Positions 10,982 to 22,905 of a stretch of 64,000 bases of DNA are shown here, one piece after another. The DNA comes from Spinacia oleracea. Its lineage: Eukaryota; Streptophyta; Magnoliopsida; Caryophyllales; Amaranthaceae. Position numbers and translations under genes: made by a program. The notes beneath the pieces are model-generated. The model searched no databases and was not told where the DNA came from. It saw only the letters and a list, made by a program, of their open reading frames with translations. Location of the stretch: NCBI RefSeq assembly GCF_020520425.1, contig NC_079491.1, positions 36,115,027 to 36,179,026 of the forward strand, given 5' to 3'. The number at the start of each line of letters is the position of its first letter. The stretch's first letter is position 1.

Positions 10982-12458
10982 AAATTGTTGTGGTCATTAT
11001 AGTGTTTTCACCCTCGTCCCTTAGTACTTTTACGTGTTAAATGAGCTCTTAGGAGCCATTTTAGTACTAATCTGTGTATTTGAGTGTGCCTTGAGTTTCA
11101 GGAATACTTAGTGAGAAATTGGTCTTTTTAGGCCCGTTTCTTGATGATTTAGGCCACTACATGATCCCAAGGGAGTTCGGGACAACTTCTGTCGACTTAC
11201 GGGAGCCTTAGATGTTCATAATTGAGCCCCGGAAGTTAGACTCGGTGTTGCGGACGAAGGGCGGTTCGTTTAGCCTTCCGCCCGGTTGATCTCCCCTCGC
11301 CCACCGGGCGAGCAAGCAGGAAGAACAGATCAGTCAGCAGGCGCCCGACGGGCGGGTCTTCGCCCAGTGCCCACCGGGCGCCCATCAGAAGCAGCAGCAG
11401 CAAACTCGCTCTCCGCCCGTCGGGCGAGAGCCGCCCGACCGGGCGCGTGCAGACGTTTTTAGAAGTTTCTCCCTCCGCCCGCCGGGCAGACCTGCGCCCG
11501 TCAGGCGGATTTCGAGATTCCCGCCCGTCGGGCGGAAGGCCGCCCGACCGGGCGACGACAACCCAGGAGCGTTTTAGCGCGCGGTTTTCTTTAATATTTC
11601 CGGGTTTTTGTTGGGCTTTTTGGGCAAAACTATAAATATAGCCCTTAGTTAATTTAGGTGGACATCTTATTATCTTATTCCTTAGTTTTAAACACTTAGA
11701 TTATTTCCTTTGCTTAGTTTATTCTCTCTAAATTGTTCTAAACACTTAGTTTTTATTTCCAATCAAAAATTCAAGCTTTCTTATTTCATTGTTCCTCAAT
11801 TAGGTATTGCTCTTATTTTAATTTATGGTCTTGCTTTAATAATGTTTTCAATTATGATTATTGCTTTGTTTATTGTCAACATGCTTGAGTAGTTTAATTT
11901 CTAGGGTTGGGGATCCATGAATAATATGAAGGGATGATTGAATGATTATGATTGTTGGCATTGTAATTTATTCCTATTGATTGGTTTATTTCACTATACA
12001 ATTAGATTTGCGCAGGTTTAATTGTGGTAGTTATGCAATATCAAATTAAGATTCGAGAGATGCAATTTGATGTTTAGGCTTGTGTCAATAGGTGGAATTA
12101 GAGTTAATACGTAGCGAGAGCCCGTTAATTCTAAGTCTATGATTAGTATCGACTTGAGAGAGCATGCTAGTCTAATTGATTACTTTGTTGATTATCGTGA
12201 TTGTTCATTGTCCTGGATTGTTATTTTTTGGTGAACATATGCCCTAGATTCCTTAATATATTGATTCATACTCGTTTAATTATCGTTCGTAGTATTAGCA
12301 TACAAAACACCAACCAACTCTTGTTCCCAATAGTTTAGTTTAATTAATTGATAGTAGAAAGAACACTGTTTCCCTGTGGATTCGATCATGACTTCCCTTG
12401 CTACCTAGCTAGTGGACTTAGGTTATTTTTTATTAGATGATATGACTTTAGCCTGTCA
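10982..12458 (+). repeat. Athila 3' LTR
   Basis: It aligns with the 5' LTR from 10998 (TATAGTGTTTTCACCC) to its end CTGTCA at 12458. The start at 10982 is set only by equal length; the first ~16 bases do not match the 5' LTR. The GC-palindrome island (~11270-11570) here keeps more perfect palindromes than the 5' copy. Confidence 0.85.
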
Positions 12459-12463
12459 TGACT
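12459..12463. repeat. Target-site duplication TGACT (right copy)
   Basis: Matches 513-517 and closes the Athila insertion. Confidence 0.9.
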
Positions 12464-12912
12464 CTTGCGTTTATTAAAAACATGATTCCTTTGGTTGTGT
12501 AATTATTTGTCTTTATGTGGATGATATGCTAATCTTTGGTACTGATTTGGATCGAGTGAATGAAACAAAAGAATTTTTGAGTTCAAAATTTGAAATGAAA
12601 GACATGGGTGAGGAAGATGTGATTTTGGGAGTGAAAATTATTAGAACTCCAAATGGCATCTGTCTCAGTCAAGCTCACTATGTTGAAACACTTCTTAAAA
12701 AGTTTGATTCATTCGATGTCGATCCAATCAAGACCCCCTATGATATAAGCATCCATTTAAAGAAAAACAAAGGTGATCCTGTTTGTCAATCTAAGTATGC
12801 TAAAATCATTGGTAGTGTTATGTTTCTCATGAACTATACTAGACCTGACATTGCCTATTCTATAAGTAGATTGAGCAGGTACACTCACAACCCAAGCAAT
12901 GAGCATTGGGGT
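12464..12912 (+). pseudogene. Ty1/copia reverse transcriptase, downstream half
   Basis: Continuation of the copia RT at 1-517. CLYVDDMLIFGTD (~12511) holds the YVDD catalytic motif. KDMGEEDVILGVKI, IGSVMFLMNYTRPDIAYSIS and the SRYTHNPSNEHW block follow in the normal order. A stop (TAA) sits at 12474-12476 shortly after the junction. Homology stops abruptly at NEHW (~12912), so RNase H is missing. Confidence 0.88.
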
Positions 12913-13105
12913 GCAAAATGCTCTCCCATTTGTGCTAATATGTTAGTGCTACTTATTTATTAAGTAGGAATAATCAGTCAATGCAACCATCCAATTGAAG
13001 AAATGAGAACAATGAAGAACTAGCAGTACTAAGAAATAATGTACAGCTTCGTAATACCTTCCAGGATAAAGAAATTCGTAATAACTATTTGCAAAATCTT
13101 GAGGA
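12913..13105. other. Unassigned spacer
   Basis: AT-rich sequence between the copia remnant and the kinase fragment. I see no feature in it. Confidence 0.4.
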
Positions 13106-13320
13106 CCTGAACCCTTGTCCTGCAGCATAACAAAATGGATATTTGAGGGATTGGACTTACCTAGATAATCACGATGGTAAAACCTTGAGTTGGGAGAAGA
13201 GAATGTTGATTTCTTGCGATGTTTCCACCATACTGAACTATCTTCGTAGCTATACTAACCCGACACACATTCACCAAGACTTAAGGAGAAACAATATTCT
13301 TCTATTTTTAAATACCTGCT
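13106..13320 (+). pseudogene. LysM receptor-like kinase fragment (LYK4/5-like)
   Basis: The plus-strand translation reads NGYLRDWTYL, then LSWEKRMLISCDVS, NYLRSYTNPTHIHQDL and RRNNILL. This is the alphaE helix and catalytic-loop region of plant LysM-type (pseudo)kinases, where families read GLNYLHSYTNPP and H(K/R)DL..NILLD. Only ~60 codons are present, a stop lies just upstream, and neither the ATP-binding lobe nor the activation segment follows. It is a gene scrap, perhaps carried by a transposon. The subfamily assignment rests on a short match. Confidence 0.5.
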
Positions 13321-13570
13321 CATGAAATGGTGCCATATAAGACATTGTCTTCCTATTACATACAATCCTTCAGCAGAAGATGCTAATAAACGGTTGTAGC
13401 TTAAGAAAAATTACTTGCATGTAATTGAAAGAACCGCACATCAGTACAGGAGGCAGAAACCTCTTCCAAGGTGGAGTTAGAACAAAAGGACAGTACCATA
13501 ATTGTTTTGCATGCAGTAGCAACTTTAGCCTTTGCTATTTCTTAAGAAATAATTTACTAGGAATAATGTA

Positions 13571-14345
13571 CTAGGAGAAATAATGTATAGGAATAATATG
13601 CACAAAATTGTCTTTCTTTGCTAGGAGTAGATCATACCTTGCAACTGAGGAACTTGCAAAGTTAAAGTAATTACAAGAAGAAGAAATAGCAAACAAAATT
13701 TCATGGTTGAGAATTAAAAGCTTACCAAACCATTGAAACGTAAGGGATAGCAAACCGGAAAAACTCCTTCTGAAAACCAGAGCCCGATTTCTATTACAAT
13801 TTTTAGCCTTGATTCTGCTGCAAACCTTTGCTGAAATGGGAACAGCCGCTCCCCAGTATGCTTTAGATCCTGCCCTCCAAACGAAATACAAAGTTATAAG
13901 ATACAATCCGTTATTTTCCTCTTACACTTGTGCTTTCTATTCCATATTTTCCAAATAGGAAGGATAGTGTATTGCAATCAGTTCTGACTCCAATCAAGTC
14001 ACCAATATCCGTATAGCACCTCTGACTGAAACTACAGCTGAATAACAGGTGTAGAACAGATTCGGATTCCAATGCACAAACCAAGCAATTATTATCATTT
14101 GTATACCAGCATGCTGCAGTCTTTCTTTCGTTTTCAGTTTATTCAAAGCATCCATCCAAGCAATCACATACTGCTTTGGTATGTTCTATCTATTCACACC
14201 CAAGGGTACAACTGCACTATTTGTTCATCACCCATTAACCACTTATATCCAGCAGAGATGGTATACTTCTTTACTTTTGCATCCCAGCCATTTATGTGAA
14301 AACCCTCACGCATTGGGATTGGAAGTATCAAAACAAGGGCTGAAG
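13571..14345 (-). mobile_element. LINE 3' remnant (zf-RVT region)
   Basis: Read on the minus strand across frameshifts: VKKYTISAGYKWLMG, then PKQYVIAWMDALNKLKTKERL (~14110-14190), then NCLVCALESESVLHLLFSC (~14030-14090). This is the zinc-binding domain at the C-terminus of plant L1-type LINE polymerases (C-X2-C...H-X-C pattern). The remaining part to 13571 includes FVWRAGS..YWG, like the final Trp-rich segment of such proteins. At least two frameshifts and several stops; no RT or endonuclease part remains. Confidence 0.6.
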
Positions 14346-14616
14346 CACGGCATCAGAAATTAGAGTGGGCACAAGATATATAATGAATTTACCGATTTAT
14401 GTGAAATGGAGGAATCTAGGCCAATAAAAATGAGAATGTCCACCATATAAATCCATAATATACATATTCGGATGCTGAATAATGTGAGAGAGAAAATTAC
14501 AGTGTATGTTTCAGTCCCCAATTTCATGTATTGCACAAAAATCAGCATGTTGCTGGAAATTCAAGAGAAATACACTGAATCCTATGATGAATACAATTAC
14601 TTTGGATTAAATTAAT

Positions 14617-14690
14617 CATTCAAATACCAGAAAAATCAATCATTCAAATACCAGAAAAATCAATCATTCAAATACCAGATCAATCATTAA
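14617..14690. repeat. 24-bp tandem repeat, ~3 copies
   Basis: Unit CATTCAAATACCAGAAAAAT plus CAAT; two exact copies and a third that decays. It lies just before the LARD insertion. Confidence 0.85.
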
Positions 14691-14767
14691 AACAGAGAAG
14701 ATCAAACCAGTAGAAATTACTTCGGATTTTAGGTTTCCTCCCCATTTTGGGGAGTATAGGTTGACAG

Positions 14768-16241
14768 TGTGAGGGGGTCGAAAAAGCACAAGGCTAATGC
14801 GTGACCTCGTCCCTCGTGGGCGTGACGTTGTCAGATCAAGTGTAGTTAGATTTCCTGTGAGTTTACACCCAATCGACTAGTAATATAGGAGTCGCCATTC
14901 AGTTTTTAACGACAATGAGAAAAACTGACAAAACCCGGTTATCGTGACATAAAGGGAGTGAAATTATGTTCGACCACGGCGGCCATAGGTTCCCTTGTGA
15001 TCCCTATTATGGGGATCACTCAACGTACACCCGCACGGCAGAGATTGAAAGTTTGGGGGACTGTAACTACCGAGAGGAGTGCTCATAGATAACTCCAGAG
15101 GCAGGTTATCCTTACTAGCTCATCATAAATAATTGAAGGGACATGTGTTAACTATTAAACTATTCTGAATTGATTTTAGCAATATGCAACACATAATACT
15201 AAATCGATCGTGATTATCTTGTTTAGATTGATTTAAGGTACCTAGCATGATAGTTCAATTGTCCAAGATATTATCTTTATTAGGCGTGATATAACAGTCA
15301 GATTAATAGTTCAACAATTTTATAAAAGGGCGATGAAAGCGATTAAATCATGCGAAGGGACATATTACAACGCACCCTTGAGAGGTGCGTTGTGGTTCTC
15401 AGAAAACTAACCACTTTGGCTTTGCTATTTCTCCTTTTATTTAACGAATCTCGAATTTCCGGGCAAGGTTCCAGTATCCGGGCTTAATTCTTCAGCTACA
15501 AGAGACAGGATACGTTCTGTTCGACTTTAGGGTCGATTGCGACAGAACGCGGGATCAATTCCGCAACGTGAGGCTTTAGGCTTAGGGGTTGGAGTCAATA
15601 CTCAGATTATGAATTGTGTGTTTTTCTCGTCGATTATGAGGTTGTATTTATAGGGAAAGAGTTCGTGGAAAGATAGATCCTTAGAATCCGATCCAAAAAG
15701 AATTCGGAAACGACACGTCCCAGGTATTTTTCAGCGCCCAGGGCTGGGCGCCGAAGATTTCGGCGCCCAGATCCAGGCATTGAAAATAGGATCTGAGCCG
15801 TGCTTTTTGTCAGATTTGGACTCTTAATCACGGAGCTTTTGAGACTTATCCGAGTTTCTTAGTGCGTATCAACTTATGAAGGAATGCGTCTGGGCCCGTT
15901 ACGAACTCTAGGTTCGTTAGGAATTTAATCAATATGTAACTCTTATTTTCGAATTATAACAGGAATAGAATTCTTTTTGCCAATTCTATCTCTTTTAGGA
16001 CTTACGTTGGAATGCAACACCTAATTCTGACAGATTTCTATCTTTGATGTCTTTCCACTTCTAACAACTACCCGTTATGGCAGTTACTTTTTAGCAGGTT
16101 CCTATAAATGGAAGCTTTGGTTGAAATGAAAAGGGTGATCGAGATTCGTTATTTTATAGGAGATGCGTTGCCAAATGGAGATTTATGTTCTCATCATTGA
16201 ACCTTCCCTTTCGGGAATGGGGACAAAAGTAGGTGTCTATA
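14768..16241 (-). repeat. LARD copy A 3' LTR
   Basis: It ends TCTATA on the plus strand where the other copies have TCTACA, so its terminal TG is mutated to TA. Contains one GC double palindrome (15731-15788). A TATA box (CTATAAATA on the minus strand) lies near 15645-15654. Confidence 0.9.
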
Positions 16242-16262
16242 GTTAGCCCCCACTTTGACTGA
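16242..16262 (-). other. Polypurine tract of copy A
   Basis: Minus-strand AAAGTGGGGGCTAAC directly abuts the LTR start. Copy B has the same tract at 54207. Confidence 0.75.
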
Positions 16263-16683
16263 GTCTTGGAGTAAGACGATGGTCAAAGTATTAGACGGAG
16301 TGCGTCGTACAAGCCTTGGTGTATGTGACCTGTTTTGCGAGGGTCTCACGAGCCCCCGAGTGATAACATTTGACTTAAGGGTCATCACTTGAAGTGTTAA
16401 CACATTCCTCACGTGTCATTGGAATCTGTTAACCAATAGTATAGAAACTCCCTCACTTTGTCATTGGAAGTATCTAAAGATGTATAAAAACTCCCTCACT
16501 TTGTCATTGGAAGTATCTAAAGATGTTTTCGAAATCAAAGCTATAAAGTGTAACCAGGCCTGGCCAACCCCGATCACGAGGTAAGAATGTTTTTAAAGAT
16601 TCTCATTTTCAAGGTTAGCTAAACGAGAAAACCCCCTTTGTTTTTATAGGACGTAAAACGAAGGAAAATCCAGCACATCGCTC

Positions 16684-16944
16684 TTTTTTTGGAAAAGCGG
16701 AAAACCAATCCTTTGATTTTTGGAAAAGGGAAACCATCTTTTGATTTTTGGAAAAAGATAAACCACCTTTTGATTTTTGGGAAAAGATAAACCGTCCTTT
16801 TGATTTTTGGAAAAAGATAAACCGTCCTTTTGATTTTTGGGAAAAGATAAACCATCCTTTTGATTTTTGGAAAAAGATAAACCATCCTTTTGATTTTTGG
16901 AAAAAGATAAACCATCCTTTGATTTTTGGAAAAGGATAAACCGG
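16684..16944. repeat. 30-bp tandem array, ~8 units
   Basis: The unit is TTTTGATTTTTGGAAAAAGA plus TAAACCATCC. Because 30 is a multiple of three, both strands are open through the array, giving artefactual decapeptide-repeat ORFs. A diverged counterpart lies at 54640-54925. Confidence 0.9.
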
Positions 16945-16967
16945 GAAGAGTTATTGCTGCAATGACT

Positions 16968-17130
16968 AAGGACCTGCGCGGTTAGTGGCGCAGACCCCGC
17001 CCGCTGGAGGTGGGCGAGCCTGTCCGCTAAGGGTGGATGCCCCGTCCGATAGAAGTGGACGAATCTCTTTTGATGTTTTGAAAATAAGGACCTACGCGGT
17101 TTGTGACGTAGACCCCGCCGGCTGAAGATG
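16968..17130. repeat. GACCTGCGCGG hairpin repeats (copy A)
   Basis: Two modules of the form GACCTRCGCGGTTNGTGRCG followed by CAGACCCCGCC and a GGCGAGCC end. Inside each are short self-complementary pairs (GCGCGG/GGCGC, CCGCC/GGCGAG). Copy B has three such modules (54949-55205). Confidence 0.75.
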
Positions 17131-17711
17131 GCGAGCCTGTTTTTGTGTTTTGAAGAATTTTGTTTTCTTTCGAGGGATGCTCGGATTTAGTTACAACCTG
17201 AATGTGGGTTGACAACGTGCTTAGACGGACCATTGTCTTGTGGTCATCATCTTACATGGTTTTGAGCTAGTCTTTACGGCTCAATTTTGCCACTACCTGG
17301 GTCCTTGATTAGGGGACTATGTATAAGTATCAACGGCGACCTTTGTTTTGAGGTCGTAATCCGGATTTATCTTTTGAGATTATCCAAACACGGGACTTCG
17401 TACAGCGTAGTCCGGGAATGTTGTTTTAACTTTGCATACTTTCTTTTGAAATGTTTATTTTCTTTCGAGCCCCCAAGCATTCTTGCTTGACGGTCATTTC
17501 TTGTCAAAGAGGTTCCTTGGGGATACGCAATTTGTAATGTTCTTGATCGTGTTTGGGATCGTGCTCGTAAGTGCGAGCGATCTTTGTAGTGGTGTGCTAC
17601 TCTTAACAAAGCCGTGAGGTGCGACTTTCAGTAAAGGAATCGGCAATTTTCAAGTCGAATGGATACGGCAGGACCCTATAGAAATCCGGGCTTCTTTTGG
17701 GCCTGGGATCA

Positions 17712-17770
17712 TTTTCGGCGCCCAGGCTTGAGCGTTAGAAATAATTCACGCCCAGGTGGGGCGTTGAAAA
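17712..17770. repeat. GC double palindrome, degenerate
   Basis: TTTTCGGCGCCCAGGCTTGAGCG-type left half, with the right half reduced to ACGCCCAGGTGGGGCGTTGA. Only ~110 bp from the next copy. Confidence 0.75.
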
Positions 17771-17879
17771 TATTGTTTGGGCTGGTCTTTTGATGACACA
17801 GTTGGCCTCTTGTTTGTTCGTTTATTTCACTTGGAAATTCTACGTATTCTCTTCTCTTTTGTTTTTCTTTATTTTGATT

Positions 17880-17940
17880 TTCAGCGCCCAGAGCTGGGCG
17901 TCGGAATATCTGGCGCCTGGTCCTGGGCGTTGAAAGTGCG
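17880..17940. repeat. GC double palindrome
   Basis: CAGCGCCCAGAGCTGGGCGT, an AT-rich spacer, then GGCGCCTGGTCCTGGGCGTT, followed by GCGTCCCAGG. Closest to the copy inside the copy-B intron (56891-56950), which shares the CCTGGTCCTGGGCG right half. Confidence 0.85.
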
Positions 17941-20854
17941 TCCCAGGCAGGACTTTCTCGTGATGATTTCTCGAGAAGCCGTAGCCGATTGGTGGACTAC
18001 GGTGTTTGTCGCTTTGGGGCGATTATTTAAAGGAACTGTTGCTCTTAAGGTGTACAGTTATTGCAATAGTCGGGTGAGTCTATATGGCCCGAGAAACATA
18101 CCTTGAGGTGTAAGACTTTGATCGCTCTTATATTTTTTTCTTTTGAACGTGTTCGTGAATGTTCGATACTTAGAATGTATGTGCGAACGAGCGTTCATAG
18201 AATGGCCGTTGCGTGCGGTCCATTAATCAGTTCGCTTGAATCATTTTTTTTTTAGCAATGACTGATATTGAATAGTTTTCTTAGAAGCTTGATAGGGTTC
18301 AGGCCCATTCATGAAGTGGGCTCAAGCATCGTGCCCTTTTGATCGTTCAAACATTTTCTTTGAGATTTTTTTTAATCTTGCTACGGTCGTTTCGTAGCTT
18401 GAAGCCCACAAGTATGCATGTTGGGATGCTTCCTTTTGGCGTACGATTTTTGTAGGTTCTTTCGAGAAAGATGCCTTGGGGTTCCGCTCGTGTAGGTGCG
18501 AGCTATCCCTTCCGTGGTAGGTAATATTTTGCTACCTTTAATCCTTAATGTAGAAGTCGTGTCGCTTGCATTTTGAATTTGGGCGATAAGTAGTCTTTGC
18601 CTCTTTTACACATGCTCTTGGTCGTGCCTGTATTAGTGCAATATGCCTTACTCTTTTTTTTTAGACTTGTACCGTGGGATGGTTAAACTTATGGTGCGAC
18701 GTAGGCTTGTGTGGCCTAACAGCGTGTCTTAGATCATTCCTCCAGGTGTTGGGATATTATTATTATTTTTTGCATTGGAGTACTTCATCACGCCTCGTTC
18801 AGGTTCTTAAACAAGTGTAGCACCTTCTGCGTGGGCGTGCACGGCTTATTACTTCGTTCGATGCGAGGATTCATAGATGTTTCTTTCTTTCTTTTTTTTT
18901 TATCCTTGACTTTTCTTTCTCTTTTGCTTTGGAACGACGTAGACTGTGTAACGGGCGCTTGTAGGGCGAGCGTTATGTGCAGTAGTTTGACCGGAGTTTT
19001 GGTGACTCGCGATTTTCAGTTACCCTTGTTAGTGGGGTGACTTTATCCATTCTAAGTAGTTCTTAGAATTTGGGAGGGGTTGTAGCCATTCTAAGGTTTG
19101 TTTTACACGGTCAAACCTTAGGATTGTGCCCCTATGACGTGTGTATAGCATTAGCGTCGAGAATTTGCGATAAAATCGTCATTTCGAGCTTTTTTAGAGT
19201 GTTTTTCTCAAGCCCCCAATTGTAGCTACGGGATTGGCTTGGTGCTATGATGCTTGGCATACGTTTTTATGCATTCATGGTGACATGGATCATGAATAGT
19301 TTGAACCAGACTCGTTTAGTGCGAGGTACGTTCGAGTAGTGACTTGCTACTTCTCTTGTAAATGTCGTATTGTGCGACATTTCCATGGTCAAGGTAGTCA
19401 CATGTTGAAGTGTGCCTTGACCAAAAGCTAGGTTCTTTTCTTCACCCATGATCATATTTAGAAATCTTTTTGACTCACTTGCAACATCGAGATAAACGCA
19501 TACTTAGCTTAAACCAACGACACTTTATTATGTTCGAAGAAGTCTTTGAAAATTATTTGAAATCCGAGTCCTACTGTGTACAATCCGAGGTGTCCTAAGT
19601 AAGTTGAATTATAGAAGGGTTCGTACAGATTTACATGAGTGAATCAAAATACTGTTACGATTGCTGTCTAAGGATTTGCTGGAAACCAGGGTGCAGGCGT
19701 CAAGATATTACTTGTGCCCGTGTGGCACATGCTTTGGGCTTTTAGGGCTATCATTTCCAGAATTGCGGGAATATAAACCGCTTTCAAATTGACTTAGATT
19801 TACTTGGTGTATGTCTGTACAAAAGGTCAAGGTATACTTAGTTCTTTTCCTAGTTCTTTCATTTTAACTTTTAGCCCCCAGTTGCTATTATGTCTTCTCA
19901 TTAATGATGCTTTCAGATTTCGATTTTAGATGCCCGTGTCATATGTCTGAGTAGGGTGAGCCTTGGTTAAGTGTCAAGTCCTAATGACAATGTCTGATTT
20001 TTTTTTCAAAGGGATTTGCAAACATTTGAATTACCATGAACGGGTGCCCTGAGTTCGAAGGAACGATGGGGCGATGCCGTAGAACAATCCTCTTTATTGT
20101 AAGCTTACTGCCTTTACTACTTGTTGGCGATTATGACTGTGTCTAGTGGTGAAAGAAGGTCTTTAAGTGAGTTAGTTCGCTTTAGGGAGGGTCAAGTCGA
20201 GTACTTTAGAGGTCATGGACGCTTGCGCTAGCCCCCATTCAATTGAGGCAAAGCGATCTTTTGAGTCTTGGCTAAGTGCCTAGGAGTGTGAGTGCTCCTT
20301 CTGGCAAGGGTACGTGCCCTTATTATTTTTCGATGTGTGCTCATTTTGGCATTTTGATGACTTGGATTCTTCCATTGACTTAAATTTTTCTTTCGATTTA
20401 GATTGCAAGTAATTAAATTTCAATAAGGGACTCTATTTTTTATTCTTTGTTATTCTATAGGCTTTAACATTTTTGCAAATTGGTTGGACCGAATCATGGA
20501 TTGCCTACGTATCCGCCTTAAATAGATTTAATTTGGAATCAGGTCTTGTGTAGTTCTTAGCCAGAAAATGGTTTCTTAGAATGCCGATTTTAAACAAGTA
20601 CGTTCGAGTGGAATCGTAATGTTTGAAATAGGGTGAAATAAGTAAGGTTTATTATTATTTTAATCTGTTGCTTTTCCGTAGGCCAAAAATTGTTTCATTT
20701 TTTAAGTACATGTATTAGCACAAATCTTTTCATGTATTTTTTTTGGTATGTATATCTGAATACGTGTTGTACCCCTCCAAGTGTTCGTTATTGTTCATGT
20801 ATGTGCGGATAAAATGACGAGCACTTCTGGGCCAAAATTTGGCAAGCAGAGAGA

Positions 20855-20911
20855 TTCAGCGCCCAGGCTGGGGCGTTAAAGATTCCAGCGCCCAGCTCTG
20901 GGCGTTGAAAG
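20855..20911. repeat. GC double palindrome
   Basis: CAGCGCCCAGGCTGGGGCGTT and CAGCGCCCAGCTCTGGGCGTT in interior sequence. Positional counterpart of 62239-62298 in copy C. Confidence 0.85.
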
Positions 20912-21262
20912 TGATTTCTGGGGCAGCTTCTTTTCGTTTTACGCCAAATATTTGCGAATCTTTTTTTGTGCGCTAAATGCTTCTTTTTCTTTTTTAGACG
21001 AATTTTAAAGGCGCTTTGCAAAGTTTCTTTTTTTATTATTTTTTATGTTAAGCGTAGAATGTACTTTTTCATTTGTCTTTTTTATTCGTGACTCAAGACG
21101 GCTTGAAAGATGGGTTGAATGAGATAGGATAATTTGTATAGGTATTAGTCAAGCATGAGGATTGGAAAGGGTAGAAGATCGTAGGACTTTATGTAGTTTT
21201 TGTGGTATGATTTGGATTGGTGACTCAATTCTTTTCCTTCGTTTACTTGGGTAGATTTCGCA

Positions 21263-21430
21263 CTTTGGGACGTACGGGTTAAGTATTTTATGGCTCGCTC
21301 TTTTCGCTTTCCCTTTCTTTCTCTTTTTTCTTTTTTACGCTTTGGGAGGTACGGGCTAAGTATTTCATGGCTCGCTCTTTTCGCTCTCCCTTTTCTCTTT
21401 CTCTTTTTTTTCTTTTTTTTTTCCACTTTG
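21263..21430. repeat. Tandem duplication, ~85 bp
   Basis: GTACGGGTTAAGTATTTTAT..GGCTCGCTCTTTTCGC and the following pyrimidine tract occur twice. Copy C has a single copy at the corresponding place (~61540-61610), so the duplication arose in the copy-A branch or was lost in copy C. Confidence 0.7.
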
Positions 21431-22845
21431 GGATTCCCCCCCTTTTTATTTGGGCTAAAAGGTAGATGGTTGTGGTCTTTGAGTCACGAGGCGAGACTGA
21501 GTGAGCCTCGTTTGGTAGGCCTATAGTGGACCTTTAACTTTATTAGGCCTAGGGTGGACCTTTAAATTATCTTACTTTGCAAGCGTATTTAGTCGTTTCT
21601 TAAAATGTGCAAATAGCGTAGATTCAAAATGTTGTTTTTACCTTATTGAAATTTAACGAAAGAATTACATCAAAACTAATTTTTTTTGCTTCTTTTCAGA
21701 TTCCAGTTTTCGGGATTTAATTGGAAGTTGTGATTTAGACTCGAACTTTCATTAATTTTTTTTATTATAACCCGTGTATGAATACAAGGAGGTGGCCTAG
21801 ACTCAAAATAATGATGTGGCGTAAGCCTATAATACTTGACCAAGCGACTCTCAGACTTAGGCTAATTGGACCATAACTTTCGTTGGTTGACACTTTAGAT
21901 TTTAACCCTTGGGTGTTCATTTGTCATGCGCCATTTTGCTTGATGTTGGCAAGGTAGTTAGTTGGGGAGATCGAATTTTCATTTTTGTAAGGCTAGAATC
22001 ATTAGTGCGGCTTCCCTCTTAGTGTGTATTGCTTTACCCCGATGGTAGCCTTATGGCATGCCGATTTGGGTATTTTCATGGTTCGTCATGTTGCATTCAT
22101 GAAAAATCTTTTAGTCCGTACTTAGGAGTATTTCAAGGAGCGAGTGGCTCGAGAGGACTATGATAGTCGTGACCAAATGTGATCAAAGCCTTGAGGCCAT
22201 TAATTTTTTGCTAATGGTATTGACACCTTGGGTTCACTTTGGGGGTTGTGCGACTATGGGGAATGATTTTCAGAATGTGACTGTTTCCATTTTGCAAATA
22301 CTATAATATATTCTTTTTATTGGTGAGACAGAGTATTGAGGCCGCAGATTCTTAGCAAGGGATGACAATTACATATGGGTGCTTATTGATTTAAATGTTA
22401 GGAAGGGAGACTCAATATGGTTTAACCTTTTAACTTGCAGAACGACACCAAGCATTAGGACCGATTCTATGGATAAGACAACTAAGACTTAGGATTTAGA
22501 TTGTACTTTGGCATAGCCTAGTCTAGACTCGGATTTATTTATTTTTTTATTCGAACATTATTTTTCCTTGAAAACTCTATTTGAACATTATTTTTTTGAA
22601 TACTTTGCCCATGTGACATTCAAGGTCATTTAATTAGCGTGCTCGGTTTTGGTGCCGAACATTGTCGTCATAGGAGGCCTAACAACGACACAAAGAGTTA
22701 TTTATTTTTATAAGTCGTTTTTTAGAATCGAGTGCCTTTTTCATATATCCTCGCAGCGATTTTTCACGAAAGGTTTTTTTTGCTACGGAATTTTTATGCG
22801 CGGGCACCGAGGCTGCTGTGCCTGACCAAAAGGCTAGGCAGCAAC

Positions 22846-22905
22846 TTCAGCGCCCAGCGTAGGGCGTCGGAAATTATTGGCGCCCAGCCAGGGGCGCTGA
22901 AAATG
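22846..22905. repeat. GC double palindrome
   Basis: CAGCGCCCAGCGTAGGGCGT, spacer, GGCGCCCAGCCAGGGGCGCT. Positional counterpart of 60029-60087 in copy C. Confidence 0.85.

Larger units (their letters stand above)
518..12458 (+). mobile_element. Athila-type Ty3/gypsy LTR retrotransposon, complete but coding-defective
   Basis: An 11.9-kb element in plus orientation: LTR, PBS, gag, protease, RT/RNase H, integrase, an extra ORF after pol, a long non-coding tail, LTR. The order, the PBS and the ATHILA ORF-1-type gene after integrase place it in the Athila lineage. By eye the two LTRs differ at roughly 40 of ~1,475 positions (about 3%), so insertion is not very recent. Gag-pol carries about eight in-frame stops and three frameshifts, so the copy is not autonomous. 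It sits inside an older copia element and is bounded by a 5-bp TSD. Confidence 0.92.

Noticed and set aside
16619..16939. Decapeptide-repeat proteins (VYLFPKIKRM and FWKKINHPFD types)
   Set aside because: Both strands are open only because the tandem unit is 30 bp; there is no other support.
14617..16944. CRISPR-like array
   Set aside because: The repeats are contiguous tandem units without unique spacers, in a plant nuclear genome.
21145..21426. Lys-rich ORF in copy A
   Set aside because: Reads a duplicated polypyrimidine tract; not kept in copy C.
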